From Crocinitomicaceae bacterium (GTDB lineage Bacteria > Bacteroidota > Bacteroidia > Flavobacteriales_D > Crocinitomicaceae), in the NCBI GenBank assembly GCA_027084145.1, contig JALWLM010000365.1, positions 1 through 12,506 of the forward strand: a stretch of DNA of 12,506 nucleotides, written 5' to 3'. The stretch's first letter is position 1. Each line of letters starts with the position of its first letter. Below are positions 1 to 6,986 of this stretch, in pieces. The notes beneath the pieces are model-generated. The model saw only the letters and a program-made list of their open reading frames with translations. It made no database searches and was not told the DNA's origin. The translations under genes were made by a program, and so were the position numbers.

Positions 1-556
1 AAAATGCTTTTACCGTATCGCCAACTTTAAAAAACATTTGATCCGCAATACGTTTGGACACCAAAATAGCGTTTTTTTCTTTATTATAATTGGGAATTTT
101 ACCCTGAATAAGATGTGATTGAAAAAAACTCCAATCAAAATTTTCATCAATCCCTTTCATCATTGCCCCCAATATCTCATGCTGTTCTAAATCTTTGGAT
201 ACAAATAATACAGGTTTGTAACCAACAGGGTGAACATGTTTAATCTCTTTATCGGCTTTTAACAATGGTAAGAAACTTTGCTTTTTTCTTATCGGTACAC
301 TTTCAAAAACAGAAAACTCTCCGGCAGAAGCAATGAAGAAGTGAGCTGAAAAACCACTTATTTTTTTGCGTATTTCTTGCTTAAAGCCTGTAACAACTGC
401 AATAGTGATTAAATTAACGATTATTGCTAAAGCAATACTAATTATAGAAATACGAATGATTGGACGGGTATTTTTCTTACCTTTGACAACACTTTTAAGT
501 GACCTTTTCGATATGAAGAATTCAAATCTCACCCTTTTTTTGGGGCTAAAATACAT
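1..556 (-). CDS. LolC/LolE/FtsX-like ABC transporter permease, N-terminal part (cut by window edge)
   Basis: This is the N-terminal ~185 residues of an inner-membrane permease of the FtsX/MacB superfamily, the type whose LolCE members release lipoproteins toward the outer membrane. Reading the - strand from ATG at 556-554 gives MYFSPKKRVRFEFFISKRSL. A hydrophobic first membrane helix follows (RISIISIALAIIVNLITIAV), then VVTGFKQEIRKKISGF and SAHFFIAS. The order basic N-terminus, one helix, then 'TGF..EIR.K..GF..H' is characteristic of this family in Bacteroidota. The periplasmic (MacB-like) domain begins after it and runs off the left edge. Another start, GTG at 532-530, gives MRFEFFISKRSL, closer to the usual family N-terminus. 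The gene is divergent from the NamZ-like gene and overlaps its 5' end. Which lipoprotein or substrate it handles cannot be judged. The family call is firm; the start is uncertain. Confidence 0.85.
   Translation of the reverse strand, partial: MYFSPKKRVRFEFFISKRSLKSVVKGKKNTRPIIRISIISIALAIIVNLITIAVVTGFKQEIRKKISGFSAHFFIASAGEFSVFESVPIRKKQSFLPLLKADKEIKHVHPVGYKPVLFVSKDLEQHEILGAMMKGIDENFDWSFFQSHLIQGKIPNYNKEKNAILVSKRIADQMFFKVGDTVKAF
460..485 (+). promoter_or_regulatory. Candidate flavobacterial -33/-7 promoter for the NamZ-like gene
   Basis: TACCTTTG at 478-485 is an exact match to the Bacteroidota -7 consensus TAnnTTTG. TTG at 460-462 could be the -33 element, 15 bases upstream (slightly short of the usual spacing). 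The box lies 27 bases before ATG 513, which supports 513 as the start of the + strand gene. It sits inside the divergent permease CDS, so a chance match is possible. Confidence 0.4.
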
Positions 557-1742
557 AAAGCAACTTTGCTTCGGAAGTTTTTTCTTGATTTTGATGCTTT
601 CTTGTGTTCACCCAACCGAAAAAAAAGAATATTCTCCTCAAAAAAAAATACTCCCCGGTGCTTATCAAACAAATGAGTACATTCCTTTATTGAACGGTAA
701 AAAGGTCGGAGTTGTCGCCAATCAAAGTTCTCTAATAGGAGTAACTCATTTAGTCGATTCTTTATTAAAACTACAAATAGATATTGTCAAAGTATTTTCT
801 CCCGAACATGGATTTCGAGGAGATGCTGATGCCGGAGAACATATTGAAAATCAAAAAGATTCTAAAACAGGAATACCGATTATTTCTCTTTACGGCAAAA
901 ACAAAAAACCGACAAATGCACAATTAAAGGACATTGATGTGATTGTCTTCGACCTACAAGATGTAGGTGTGCGATTTTATACTTACATATCCACACTTCA
1001 TTATGTCTTACAAGCTTGCGGAGAAAATCATATCCCTGTAATCGTATTAGACAGACCAAACCCTAACGGACATTATATCGATGGACCTGTATTAAAAGAA
1101 AAATTTCAATCTTTTGTTGGAATGCACCCTGTTCCTGTTGTGTATGGTATGACTATCGGTGAATATGCCAAAATGATTCTGGGAGAAAATTGGATTTCTC
1201 TTAAAGAAAATCAAACCTTAAATTTAACGGTTATCCCTTGTAAAAATTATACTCATTCATCTCCTTATCATCTGCCTGTTGCCCCTTCTCCAAATCTGAA
1301 AAGTGATTTGGCAATTGCTTTGTATCCGAGTCTTTGCTTTTTTGAAGGAACAACGGTTTCCGTAGGTAGAGGTACGGATTTCCCATTTGAATGTTATGGG
1401 CATCCTCATTTCCCTGAAACAGGTTTTTCATTTATCCCCCTATCAAAAAAAGGTGCTAAATATCCAAAACACAAAGGAACAAAATGCAACGGCTATCATT
1501 TAAATGAAGACAAATATATGAGAATGAACCGACTCGATTTAAGTTTTCTACTAAACGCCAACAAATTATTGAAAAATGAAGAATGGATAAACCGACCTCG
1601 ATTTCTTGATCTTTTGGCAGGAAACGATACATTACGTCAACAGATATTATCAGGAAAAAGCGAAAAAGAAATACGGGAAACTTGGAAAAAAGATATCGAA
1701 TCGTTCAAAATCATTCGTGAAAAGTATTTAATCTATCGATAA
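513..1742 (+). CDS. NamZ-like exo-beta-N-acetylmuramidase lipoprotein (DUF1343, GH171 family)
   Basis: Predicted envelope lipoprotein of 409 residues from the DUF1343/NamZ family. Characterised members remove terminal MurNAc from peptidoglycan fragments during cell-wall recycling. Residues 13-30 are a basic then hydrophobic signal peptide ending LMLS before Cys31, a plausible lipobox. The N-terminal catalytic domain shows KVGVVANQSS (64-73), FSPEHGFRG (95-103, with the conserved Glu98-His99), AGE (107-109), FDLQDVGVRFYTY (146-158), LDRPNPNG (179-186) and VYGMTIGE (210-217). FEGT..SVGRGTDFPFE (277-293) follows. The reading frame stays open upstream to ATG 366, but that extension lies inside the divergent permease and would bury the signal peptide, so I use ATG 513. 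TTG 540 is an alternative. An envelope location beside a Lol-type permease is sensible, but a functional link is inference. The exact substrate is untested. Confidence 0.88.
   Translation: MKNSNLTLFLGLKYIKQLCFGSFFLILMLSCVHPTEKKEYSPQKKILPGAYQTNEYIPLLNGKKVGVVANQSSLIGVTHLVDSLLKLQIDIVKVFSPEHGFRGDADAGEHIENQKDSKTGIPIISLYGKNKKPTNAQLKDIDVIVFDLQDVGVRFYTYISTLHYVLQACGENHIPVIVLDRPNPNGHYIDGPVLKEKFQSFVGMHPVPVVYGMTIGEYAKMILGENWISLKENQTLNLTVIPCKNYTHSSPYHLPVAPSPNLKSDLAIALYPSLCFFEGTTVSVGRGTDFPFECYGHPHFPETGFSFIPLSKKGAKYPKHKGTKCNGYHLNEDKYMRMNRLDLSFLLNANKLLKNEEWINRPRFLDLLAGNDTLRQQILSGKSEKEIRETWKKDIESFKIIREKYLIYR
558..571. repeat. 14-base inverted repeat between divergent starts
   Basis: AAGCAA-CT-TTGCTT is a perfect 6-base inverted repeat with a 2-base centre, two bases outside the permease ATG (556) and inside the signal-peptide region of the NamZ-like gene. 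It could be an operator for the divergent pair, but short palindromes are common in AT-rich DNA and it lies in coding sequence. Confidence 0.2.
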
Positions 1743-1780
1743 ATTGTAAAAAAAAAGTATCTTTAACTAAAAGACTAAAA

Positions 1781-1969
1781 ATGGATATTAAAACAAAGTT
1801 TTATTTTCAAGTATTATTAGGATCAATTATCATTGGTGCTGTAGTATTTTTAGTTTTAAGATATCTCATGCGAGGTCCTGCTTTTATTAAGGTGCTTGCA
1901 TTAGGATTGATTGCTATTACCTGTTATCTAGTGATTAATGATTTAGTTAAACGTTATAAAAACCAATAA
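1781..1969 (+). CDS. Small two-helix membrane protein, function unknown
   Basis: A 62-residue protein I do not recognise as a named family. It has a short polar N-terminus (MDIKTKFYF), a hydrophobic helix at about residues 10-27, a short basic loop (RYLMRG), a second helix at about 36-53, and a basic C-terminus (KRYKNQ). By the positive-inside rule the loop is probably cytoplasmic. The stop codon is followed by only 2 bases before the SPFH-domain gene, so the two are almost certainly co-transcribed and probably translationally coupled. This suggests a partner or accessory of the SPFH protein, but that is inference from spacing alone. A near -7 box (TATCTTTA, 1758-1765) lies 15 bases upstream of ATG. 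Composition matches the neighbouring genes, so it looks like a real gene. Confidence 0.7.
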   Translation: MDIKTKFYFQVLLGSIIIGAVVFLVLRYLMRGPAFIKVLALGLIAITCYLVINDLVKRYKNQ

Positions 1970-1971
1970 AA

Positions 1972-2850
1972 ATGAATTTTCAAGAAACATTTAAAAATAA
2001 TGATTTTAAAGTCGATGTAAATAAAGTGCCCAAATATGTCTTAATAGGGGTTATCGGATTAATTCTAATTGTAATGTTTTTGATGTCATGGCAAAGTGTT
2101 GAACCAGGAGAAGAAGGCTTTATTTATCGTCCATACGGTGATGGTGTTGATGTCAATGAACCTGTTTTGGACGAAGGAACTTACTTTATTGCCCCTTGGA
2201 ATGAACTCATTACATACAGTATTCGACAAAAAACAGCGAAATATATTTCTACGGTAATGGACATTAATGGAACAAATATTGAAGTTGATGTTGCCGTAAG
2301 ATACGCTGTCAAAAAAGGAAAAACTCCGCATCTCCACATGAAACATGGTCGAAATTTTATTGAATTTATCAATGATAAATCAAAAGGAGCCATCAAAGAC
2401 GTTATAGGGCGATATACATACGAACAAGTTTATAGCTCTAAACGAGAAGCGTTAGAAGGTGAAATTGAAGAATTATTGAAAGAAGATTTTGATAAAAATT
2501 TCATTTCATTGGCTTATGTGGAAATTGCAGATGTTAATCTGCCTCCAAATATCGCGCAAGAAATCATCAATAAAGAAACTCAAAAACAAAGAAACTTAAC
2601 AGCTAAGGAAAAGCAAAAAGAAGAAGAATATTTAGCAAACGCAAGAATAGAAAAAGCTCGCGGTGATTCTTCTTTAGTTATTTCTGCACGATTTAAAGCG
2701 GAAGCTATTCAGTTAGAGGCAGAACAAATAGCCAAGAATCCACAATATATTGAACTCAAAAAATGGGAAAAATGGGACGGAAAAGGTTCTCCTTACGGTC
2801 AATCTAATGTGTTTGGATCAGGTGTGCAAATTTTAAAAGGATATAAGTAA
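1972..2850 (+). CDS. SPFH/prohibitin-like membrane protein
   Basis: A 292-residue protein of the stomatin/prohibitin/flotillin (SPFH) superfamily, which forms membrane-anchored oligomers that organise membrane microdomains or regulate proteases such as FtsH. Residues 1-20 are polar. One membrane helix spans about 21-44 (PKYVLIGVIGLILIVMFLMS). The SPFH domain runs from about 46 to 190. It starts with SVEPGEEGFIYR and contains the typical strand IEVDVAVRYAVKKG and the helix-strand segment RYTYEQVYSSKREALEGEIEELL. From about 195 to 245 there is a highly charged, probably coiled-coil stretch (KETQKQRNLTAKEKQKEEE...), followed by EAEQIAKNPQYIELKKWEKWDG, a tail typical of bacterial prohibitin-like proteins. 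It lies 2 bases after the small membrane-protein gene. No FtsH or NfeD gene is next to it, so its partner is not shown by context. Confidence 0.88.
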   Translation: MNFQETFKNNDFKVDVNKVPKYVLIGVIGLILIVMFLMSWQSVEPGEEGFIYRPYGDGVDVNEPVLDEGTYFIAPWNELITYSIRQKTAKYISTVMDINGTNIEVDVAVRYAVKKGKTPHLHMKHGRNFIEFINDKSKGAIKDVIGRYTYEQVYSSKREALEGEIEELLKEDFDKNFISLAYVEIADVNLPPNIAQEIINKETQKQRNLTAKEKQKEEEYLANARIEKARGDSSLVISARFKAEAIQLEAEQIAKNPQYIELKKWEKWDGKGSPYGQSNVFGSGVQILKGYK

Positions 2851-2894
2851 AAGACGGTTTGCTTTTTGTAATACCTTTTGATAAAATCCTATTC

Positions 2895-4259
2895 ATGCGA
2901 AATACTATCGTATTTATTTTCTTATTATTTTTCAGTTCGACATTTGGCCAAAAACTTCGTGTCTACTTTGACCATAAACAGTTTTTTGCTCCCGGCTATG
3001 GGAATTATAAAGAATTTATTTTCCAATTTGCCGGAGAATCTGTTTATTATCAGCAACAAGGAGATACATTACAGGGAAAAATTGATTTTTTCATTCAAAT
3101 TAAAGACGATAAAAATCAAATTGTAAAAGAAGAACAATACATTCTTCAAACTCCTGCTTTTACCCATCATCAGATTAGTGATTTCTTTGAAATCAAACGC
3201 TATCCTCTTCTTCCGGGCACATATACTTTATATTTAAAAATCAAAGATACCTATGATAGTATCCCCGTATCAGCATATCAACCGTTTACTGTTAGAGACT
3301 TTTCAAAAAAAACATCTATTTCAGATCTAACCGTTATTGAATACGCAACAAAAGGAGATGGTAATTCAATTTTTTTTAAATCCGGTTATGATATTATTCC
3401 CAGACTTGTCAATTTTTTTCCAAAAGACATTAATACCCTTCCTTATTATATTGAAGTATACCCTAAAGACGATACATCTAATAAAGTGATTATCAAAGAA
3501 AAAATAATGGATAAAGAAGAAAAAGAATTGTTTGAATTTACCCGCTTTATTAAGAAAGAAAAACAAGCTGTTATCCCTATTATTGAACAAATAGACATTT
3601 CATCATTACATACAGGAAGTTATATTTTAGAACTTTCCATTTTAGATTCCTTGGGAAAAGAAACGGCAAAAACACGTTACTATTTCGACAGAGATAATCC
3701 TCCCAACTACACCTATTTGAATGAAGAGATTGTTATTGATCCCGCTTTTCAAGAATCAATTCCCTCCGATAGTGTTTTTTACTATCTTGAAAGCTTGATA
3801 CCTATCTCTCCTCATGAAGAAACCGAACATATTTTAAAAATTTCAAAAGAAAGAAATCCTGAAAAAGCAAGAAAACACATTCAAATTTATTGGGCGAAAA
3901 CAGCCCCAAAAAACACTCATGATCATTGGCTCTTATATAAAAGGCAAGTTATTGGTGTCGAAAAAGAATTTGGTACAAGCCTGAAACATGGCTTTCAAAC
4001 AGATAGAGGTCGAATATTTTTAAAATACGGAGCCCCTTCTTTCAGAAGAATACATCCCAGCTTAGCAAATGAATATCCTTACGAACAATGGGAATATAAT
4101 CGTATCAATCAGCAAAGCAACTGTTTTTTCATATTCTACAATCCTTCAATGGCTGATGATGATTATTTATTATTGCATTCTAATGTTCGAGGAGAACTTT
4201 CTAATCCCAATTGGCAAATCGAATTAAGTCGACGTTCCGGAGGAAATATAGGGAATTAA
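2895..4259 (+). CDS. Exported GWxTD-domain protein
   Basis: A 454-residue exported protein with a C-terminal GWxTD domain, a family common in Bacteroidota and of unknown function. Met at 2895 gives a clean signal peptide, MRNTIVFIFLLFFSSTFGQ, with likely cleavage after TFG or TFGQ. The in-frame upstream Met at 2859 adds a less convincing extension. The middle (about 20-330) is beta-rich and polar, in keeping with an envelope protein. The C-terminal domain has the family layout: WLLYKRQVIGVEKEFGTS, then GFQTDRGRIFLKYGAP (from residue 366), then YPYEQWEYN and FFIFYN. The namesake Gly-Trp-x-Thr-Asp motif reads Gly-Phe-Gln-Thr-Asp here. Seven in-frame bases after the SPFH stop and an imperfect -7 box (TACCTTTTG, 2872-2880) leave it open whether this gene has its own promoter. 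No terminator is visible between it and the SPFH gene. Confidence 0.8.
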   Translation: MRNTIVFIFLLFFSSTFGQKLRVYFDHKQFFAPGYGNYKEFIFQFAGESVYYQQQGDTLQGKIDFFIQIKDDKNQIVKEEQYILQTPAFTHHQISDFFEIKRYPLLPGTYTLYLKIKDTYDSIPVSAYQPFTVRDFSKKTSISDLTVIEYATKGDGNSIFFKSGYDIIPRLVNFFPKDINTLPYYIEVYPKDDTSNKVIIKEKIMDKEEKELFEFTRFIKKEKQAVIPIIEQIDISSLHTGSYILELSILDSLGKETAKTRYYFDRDNPPNYTYLNEEIVIDPAFQESIPSDSVFYYLESLIPISPHEETEHILKISKERNPEKARKHIQIYWAKTAPKNTHDHWLLYKRQVIGVEKEFGTSLKHGFQTDRGRIFLKYGAPSFRRIHPSLANEYPYEQWEYNRINQQSNCFFIFYNPSMADDDYLLLHSNVRGELSNPNWQIELSRRSGGNIGN

Positions 4260-4261
4260 TA

Positions 4262-4269
4262 TAGTTTTG
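4262..4269 (+). promoter_or_regulatory. TAnnTTTG -7 box for the glycosyltransferase gene
   Basis: TAGTTTTG is an exact match to TAnnTTTG and ends 5 bases before ATG 4275. No clear TTG -33 element is seen at the expected distance. If functional, the mRNA would start at or very near the start codon. Confidence 0.5.
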
Positions 4270-4274
4270 CATTT

Positions 4275-5297
4275 ATGGAAGAAATAGCAATCGTTATACT
4301 CAACTGGAACGGGAAACAATTGATGGAAAAATTTCTCCCCTCCATTACTTCGTATTCAGAAAATGCCCAAATCATTATTGCAGACAACCATTCAACAGAT
4401 GATTCCATTGAGTTTCTACAAAAAGAATATCCTCAAATTACCATTGTGAGAAATCAAACCAATGGAGGATTTGCCAAAGGATACAATGATGCTTTAAAAC
4501 ATATCAATGCTAAATACTACCTTCTTTTAAACAATGATGTGGAAGTAACTAAAAACTGGTTGAAACCTCTTATAGAGAAAATGAAAGATAAAAAAATAGC
4601 CGGATGTCAACCAAAGATACTTTCTTATAATGAAAAACATAAATTTGAATACGCAGGTGCCTCGGGAGGATTTTTAGATAGCAATTACTATCCTTTTTGT
4701 CGTGGAAGAATTTTTGATACGGTTGAAGAAGACAAAGGACAATATGATTATGATTTGGAAGTATTTTGGACAAGCGGTGCATGTATGCTCATTCGTTCGA
4801 ATATTTTTTGGGAAGCAGGCGGATTTGATGAGGACTTCTTTGCTCACATGGAAGAAATAGACTTATGTTGGCGAGTTAAAAAATTAGGATATTCTTTTTA
4901 TGCTGTTTCGGGTTCTAAAGTTTATCACGTGGGAGGAGGAACGTTGAACTATCAATCTACAAGAAAAGTTTATTTAAATTTTAGAAACAATTTGATGATG
5001 CTTATCAAAAATCATCAAGGTCTCTTATTTCCCAAATTATTCTACCGTTTATGTTTAGATGGAATTGCAGGAGTAAATTTTCTGATAAAAGGTCAATTTA
5101 ATTTTGTATTTGCCATTATTAAAGCGCATTTTTGGAATTACAGAAATCTTCTTGCAACACTAAAAAAACGGAAAGTTATTCAACAAAAAACAGTAACTCC
5201 TAAAATAAATACACTGTATCGAGGAAATATTATTTGGGATTATTTTGTTAAAAAAAACAAATATTTTTCCCGTTTAAATAAACGTTTATTTGAATAA
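4275..5297 (+). CDS. Glycosyltransferase family 2 (rhamnosyltransferase-like)
   Basis: A 340-residue inverting GT-A glycosyltransferase, likely cytoplasmic and membrane-associated, that transfers a sugar from a nucleotide donor to a cell-surface glycan (LPS, capsule or glycoprotein). Visible GT2 signatures are IAIVILNWNGKQL (4-16), IIADNHSTDDS (34-44), NGGFAKGYNDAL (63-74), LLLNNDVEV (83-91, the DxD-like metal/nucleotide site read as NND), WTSGACMLIR (165-174) and GGFDEDFFAHMEEIDLCWR (182-200). In the last motif, the acidic residues around Glu193-Asp196 include the likely catalytic base. This resembles WbbL-type rhamnosyltransferases, but donor and acceptor cannot be read from sequence. A hydrophobic C-terminal part (about 238-275) may bind the membrane. 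No other glycan genes adjoin it, so it appears to be a stand-alone transferase with its own promoter box. Confidence 0.9.
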   Translation: MEEIAIVILNWNGKQLMEKFLPSITSYSENAQIIIADNHSTDDSIEFLQKEYPQITIVRNQTNGGFAKGYNDALKHINAKYYLLLNNDVEVTKNWLKPLIEKMKDKKIAGCQPKILSYNEKHKFEYAGASGGFLDSNYYPFCRGRIFDTVEEDKGQYDYDLEVFWTSGACMLIRSNIFWEAGGFDEDFFAHMEEIDLCWRVKKLGYSFYAVSGSKVYHVGGGTLNYQSTRKVYLNFRNNLMMLIKNHQGLLFPKLFYRLCLDGIAGVNFLIKGQFNFVFAIIKAHFWNYRNLLATLKKRKVIQQKTVTPKINTLYRGNIIWDYFVKKNKYFSRLNKRLFE

Positions 5298-5336
5298 ATC
5301 CTCTTTTTCATCTAATTTTCAACTCAATTTTAATCC

Positions 5337-5344
5337 TATATTTG
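5337..5344 (+). promoter_or_regulatory. TAnnTTTG -7 box for cmk
   Basis: TATATTTG is an exact match to the Bacteroidota -7 consensus, in the only spacer between the glycosyltransferase and cmk, ending 4 bases before ATG 5349. No TTG -33 element is evident. This spacing implies a nearly leaderless transcript. Confidence 0.6.
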
Positions 5345-5348
5345 CGCC

Positions 5349-6056
5349 ATGTCTCAACCGAAAATAACAATAGCTATTGATGGCTTTTCTTCCTGCGGTA
5401 AAAGTACACTCGCAAGAGATTTGGCTAAGAAATTGGGTTATATCTTTATAGATTCCGGTGCAATGTATCGTGGAATAACCTTGTACGCACTTGAAAACGG
5501 GATAATCTCAAAAGAACATTTTGATAAAGAAAAGCTCATTGAAGAATTAAAAAATATTCAATTAAAATTTGTACTTAATGAAGATACGCAATTACCCGAG
5601 TTATATCTCAATGGTAAAAATGTATCCAAAGAAATAAGGACACTTCGCGTTTCGGCTTTAACCTCTAAAATTGCAACGATTAAAGAAGTTCGAGAAAAGC
5701 TTGTTTCACTTCAACAGGAAATGGGAAAAAAAGGTGGAATCATTATGGATGGTCGCGATATCGGTTCTGTTGTTTTTCCTGATGCCGAGGTAAAATTATT
5801 TGTCACTGCCGACGTTGAAGAACGAACAAGGAGGCGACATCAAGAACTTTCTGAACGAGGTCAAAAAATATCCAAAGAAGAAGTCAAAAAAAACTTGCAA
5901 GAACGAGACATTAGAGATGCTACAAGAGAAGAAAGTCCATTAGTAAAAACCAATGACGCTATTGTTATTGATACCACAGAATTGAGCCGGGAAGAGCAAT
6001 TACAAAAGGCTCTTGAAATTGTTCGTGAAAAAATCAAATCACTCTCAAAACATTGA
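5349..6056 (+). CDS. cmk: Cytidylate kinase
   Basis: Cytosolic (d)CMP kinase, which phosphorylates CMP/dCMP with ATP to CDP/dCDP in pyrimidine nucleotide salvage and supply. Length is 235 residues, normal for the family. The Walker A loop is IAIDGFSSCGKST (8-20). The CMP-binding segment starts DSGAMYRGITLYAL (35-48), followed by the NMP-binding region with LNGKNVSKEIRT (87-98) and VSALTSKIA (101-109). Then come MDGRDIGSVVFPDAEVKLFVTA (133-154), RTRRRHQEL and ERDIRDATREESPL (185-198), where the Arg/Asp residues of the LID and nucleotide site sit. Met 5349 is directly preceded by a promoter box. The 3' end overlaps the start of the next gene by 4 bases, so the permease is probably translated from the same mRNA. 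This is a core housekeeping gene with nothing unusual. Confidence 0.97.
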   Translation: MSQPKITIAIDGFSSCGKSTLARDLAKKLGYIFIDSGAMYRGITLYALENGIISKEHFDKEKLIEELKNIQLKFVLNEDTQLPELYLNGKNVSKEIRTLRVSALTSKIATIKEVREKLVSLQQEMGKKGGIIMDGRDIGSVVFPDAEVKLFVTADVEERTRRRHQELSERGQKISKEEVKKNLQERDIRDATREESPLVKTNDAIVIDTTELSREEQLQKALEIVREKIKSLSKH

Positions 6057-6967
6057 ATAAAGGTATTTTCTACATTATTCTCTCCGGACTTAGCTTTGCT
6101 ATTGTCAATTTCTTCGTTAAAATATTAGGAACAGGAAATGGTACTTTTCTTTTGGATCATGTTCAGAAATACCCTGCTCACGAATTGGTTTTAGCTCGAT
6201 CAATTGTTTCTTTTTCTTTAAGCGCATGGGTGGTTAGACGAAAAAAAATCCCCTTTTTAGGACATAATAAAAAATGGCTGCTTATTCGTGGTTTTGCAGG
6301 AACAATTGCCTTAACTTTATTCTTTTACACCATCAACCATTTACCCATTGCTTTAGCTACAGTCATTCAATATCTCTCTCCTATTTTCACTATACTCTTA
6401 GCTATCATTTTTCTTAAAGAAAAAGTATTGCCTTTACAATGGTTTTTCATTCTATTCTCTTTTTCGGGAGTAGGTCTCATTGCAATCGATAAATTATTTA
6501 ATTTAAGTGACGTTTCTGAAAGCTTCTCTTTTTTTCATATAGGAATCGGTATTTTATCCGCTTCATTATCCGGATTAGCTTATACAGCAGTTATGAAGCT
6601 AAAAAAAACTGATGCCCCCATTACAATTGTCATGTATTTTCCTATGGTAGCAATTCCTTTAATGACACTACTTTGTCTATGGAAATTTACATTTCCTCAA
6701 GGAATAGAATGGTTATTTTTAATTTTCATCGGATTGTTTACTCAATCCGCACAGATATTTTTGACCAAAGCACTTCATTTGGGTGATGCATCCGTTATTA
6801 CTCCCTTCCAATATTTAGGAATCATTTACATGTATCTTATTGGTTATTTTGCATTTAATGAACGTTTAAGTTTTGTTATCAATTTAGGAATTGTAATTAT
6901 ACTTTCCGGAATATTGGCAAATACATTACTTTCTGTATGGAATAAAAAACGAATTAAAAATCGTTAA
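6053..6967 (+). CDS. EamA/DMT-family transporter
   Basis: A 304-residue inner-membrane protein of the drug/metabolite transporter superfamily, with about ten predicted helices in two EamA repeats (roughly 3-145 and 160-292). Repeat 1 has FYIILSGLSFAIVNFFVKIL, then ELVLARSIVSFSLSAWVV, and ends with the typical PIFTILLAIIFLKEKVLPLQW. Repeat 2 mirrors it, with SGLAYTAVMKL and FQYLGIIYMYLIGYFAFNERL. The first codon is TTG (6053-6055), sharing bases with the TGA stop of cmk (6054-6056). The next in-frame ATG lies far inside, so TTG is the sensible start, with coupled re-initiation. The substrate is not predictable; EamA members carry metabolites, amino acids or nucleobases. Linkage to cmk could hint at a nucleotide-related substrate, but that is weak inference. 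Confidence 0.85.
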   Translation: MNKGIFYIILSGLSFAIVNFFVKILGTGNGTFLLDHVQKYPAHELVLARSIVSFSLSAWVVRRKKIPFLGHNKKWLLIRGFAGTIALTLFFYTINHLPIALATVIQYLSPIFTILLAIIFLKEKVLPLQWFFILFSFSGVGLIAIDKLFNLSDVSESFSFFHIGIGILSASLSGLAYTAVMKLKKTDAPITIVMYFPMVAIPLMTLLCLWKFTFPQGIEWLFLIFIGLFTQSAQIFLTKALHLGDASVITPFQYLGIIYMYLIGYFAFNERLSFVINLGIVIILSGILANTLLSVWNKKRIKNR

Positions 6968-6974
6968 AAAATGC

Positions 6975-6982
6975 TATCTTTG
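6975..6982 (+). promoter_or_regulatory. TAnnTTTG -7 box for the DUF58 gene
   Basis: TATCTTTG is an exact consensus match in the 19-base gap after the EamA gene, ending 4 bases before ATG 6987. It has the same geometry as the boxes before cmk and the glycosyltransferase. Confidence 0.6.
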
Positions 6983-6986
6983 TTTT

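Noticed and set aside
366..512. N-terminal extension of the NamZ-like gene from ATG 366
   Set aside because: It lies antisense to the clearly coding permease N-terminus and would put 49 residues before a good lipoprotein signal peptide.
2086..2396. Minus-strand frames antisense to the SPFH gene
   Set aside because: They lie opposite a strongly conserved coding domain and their translations look like random Phe/Ser/Ile-rich sequence typical of AT-rich shadows.
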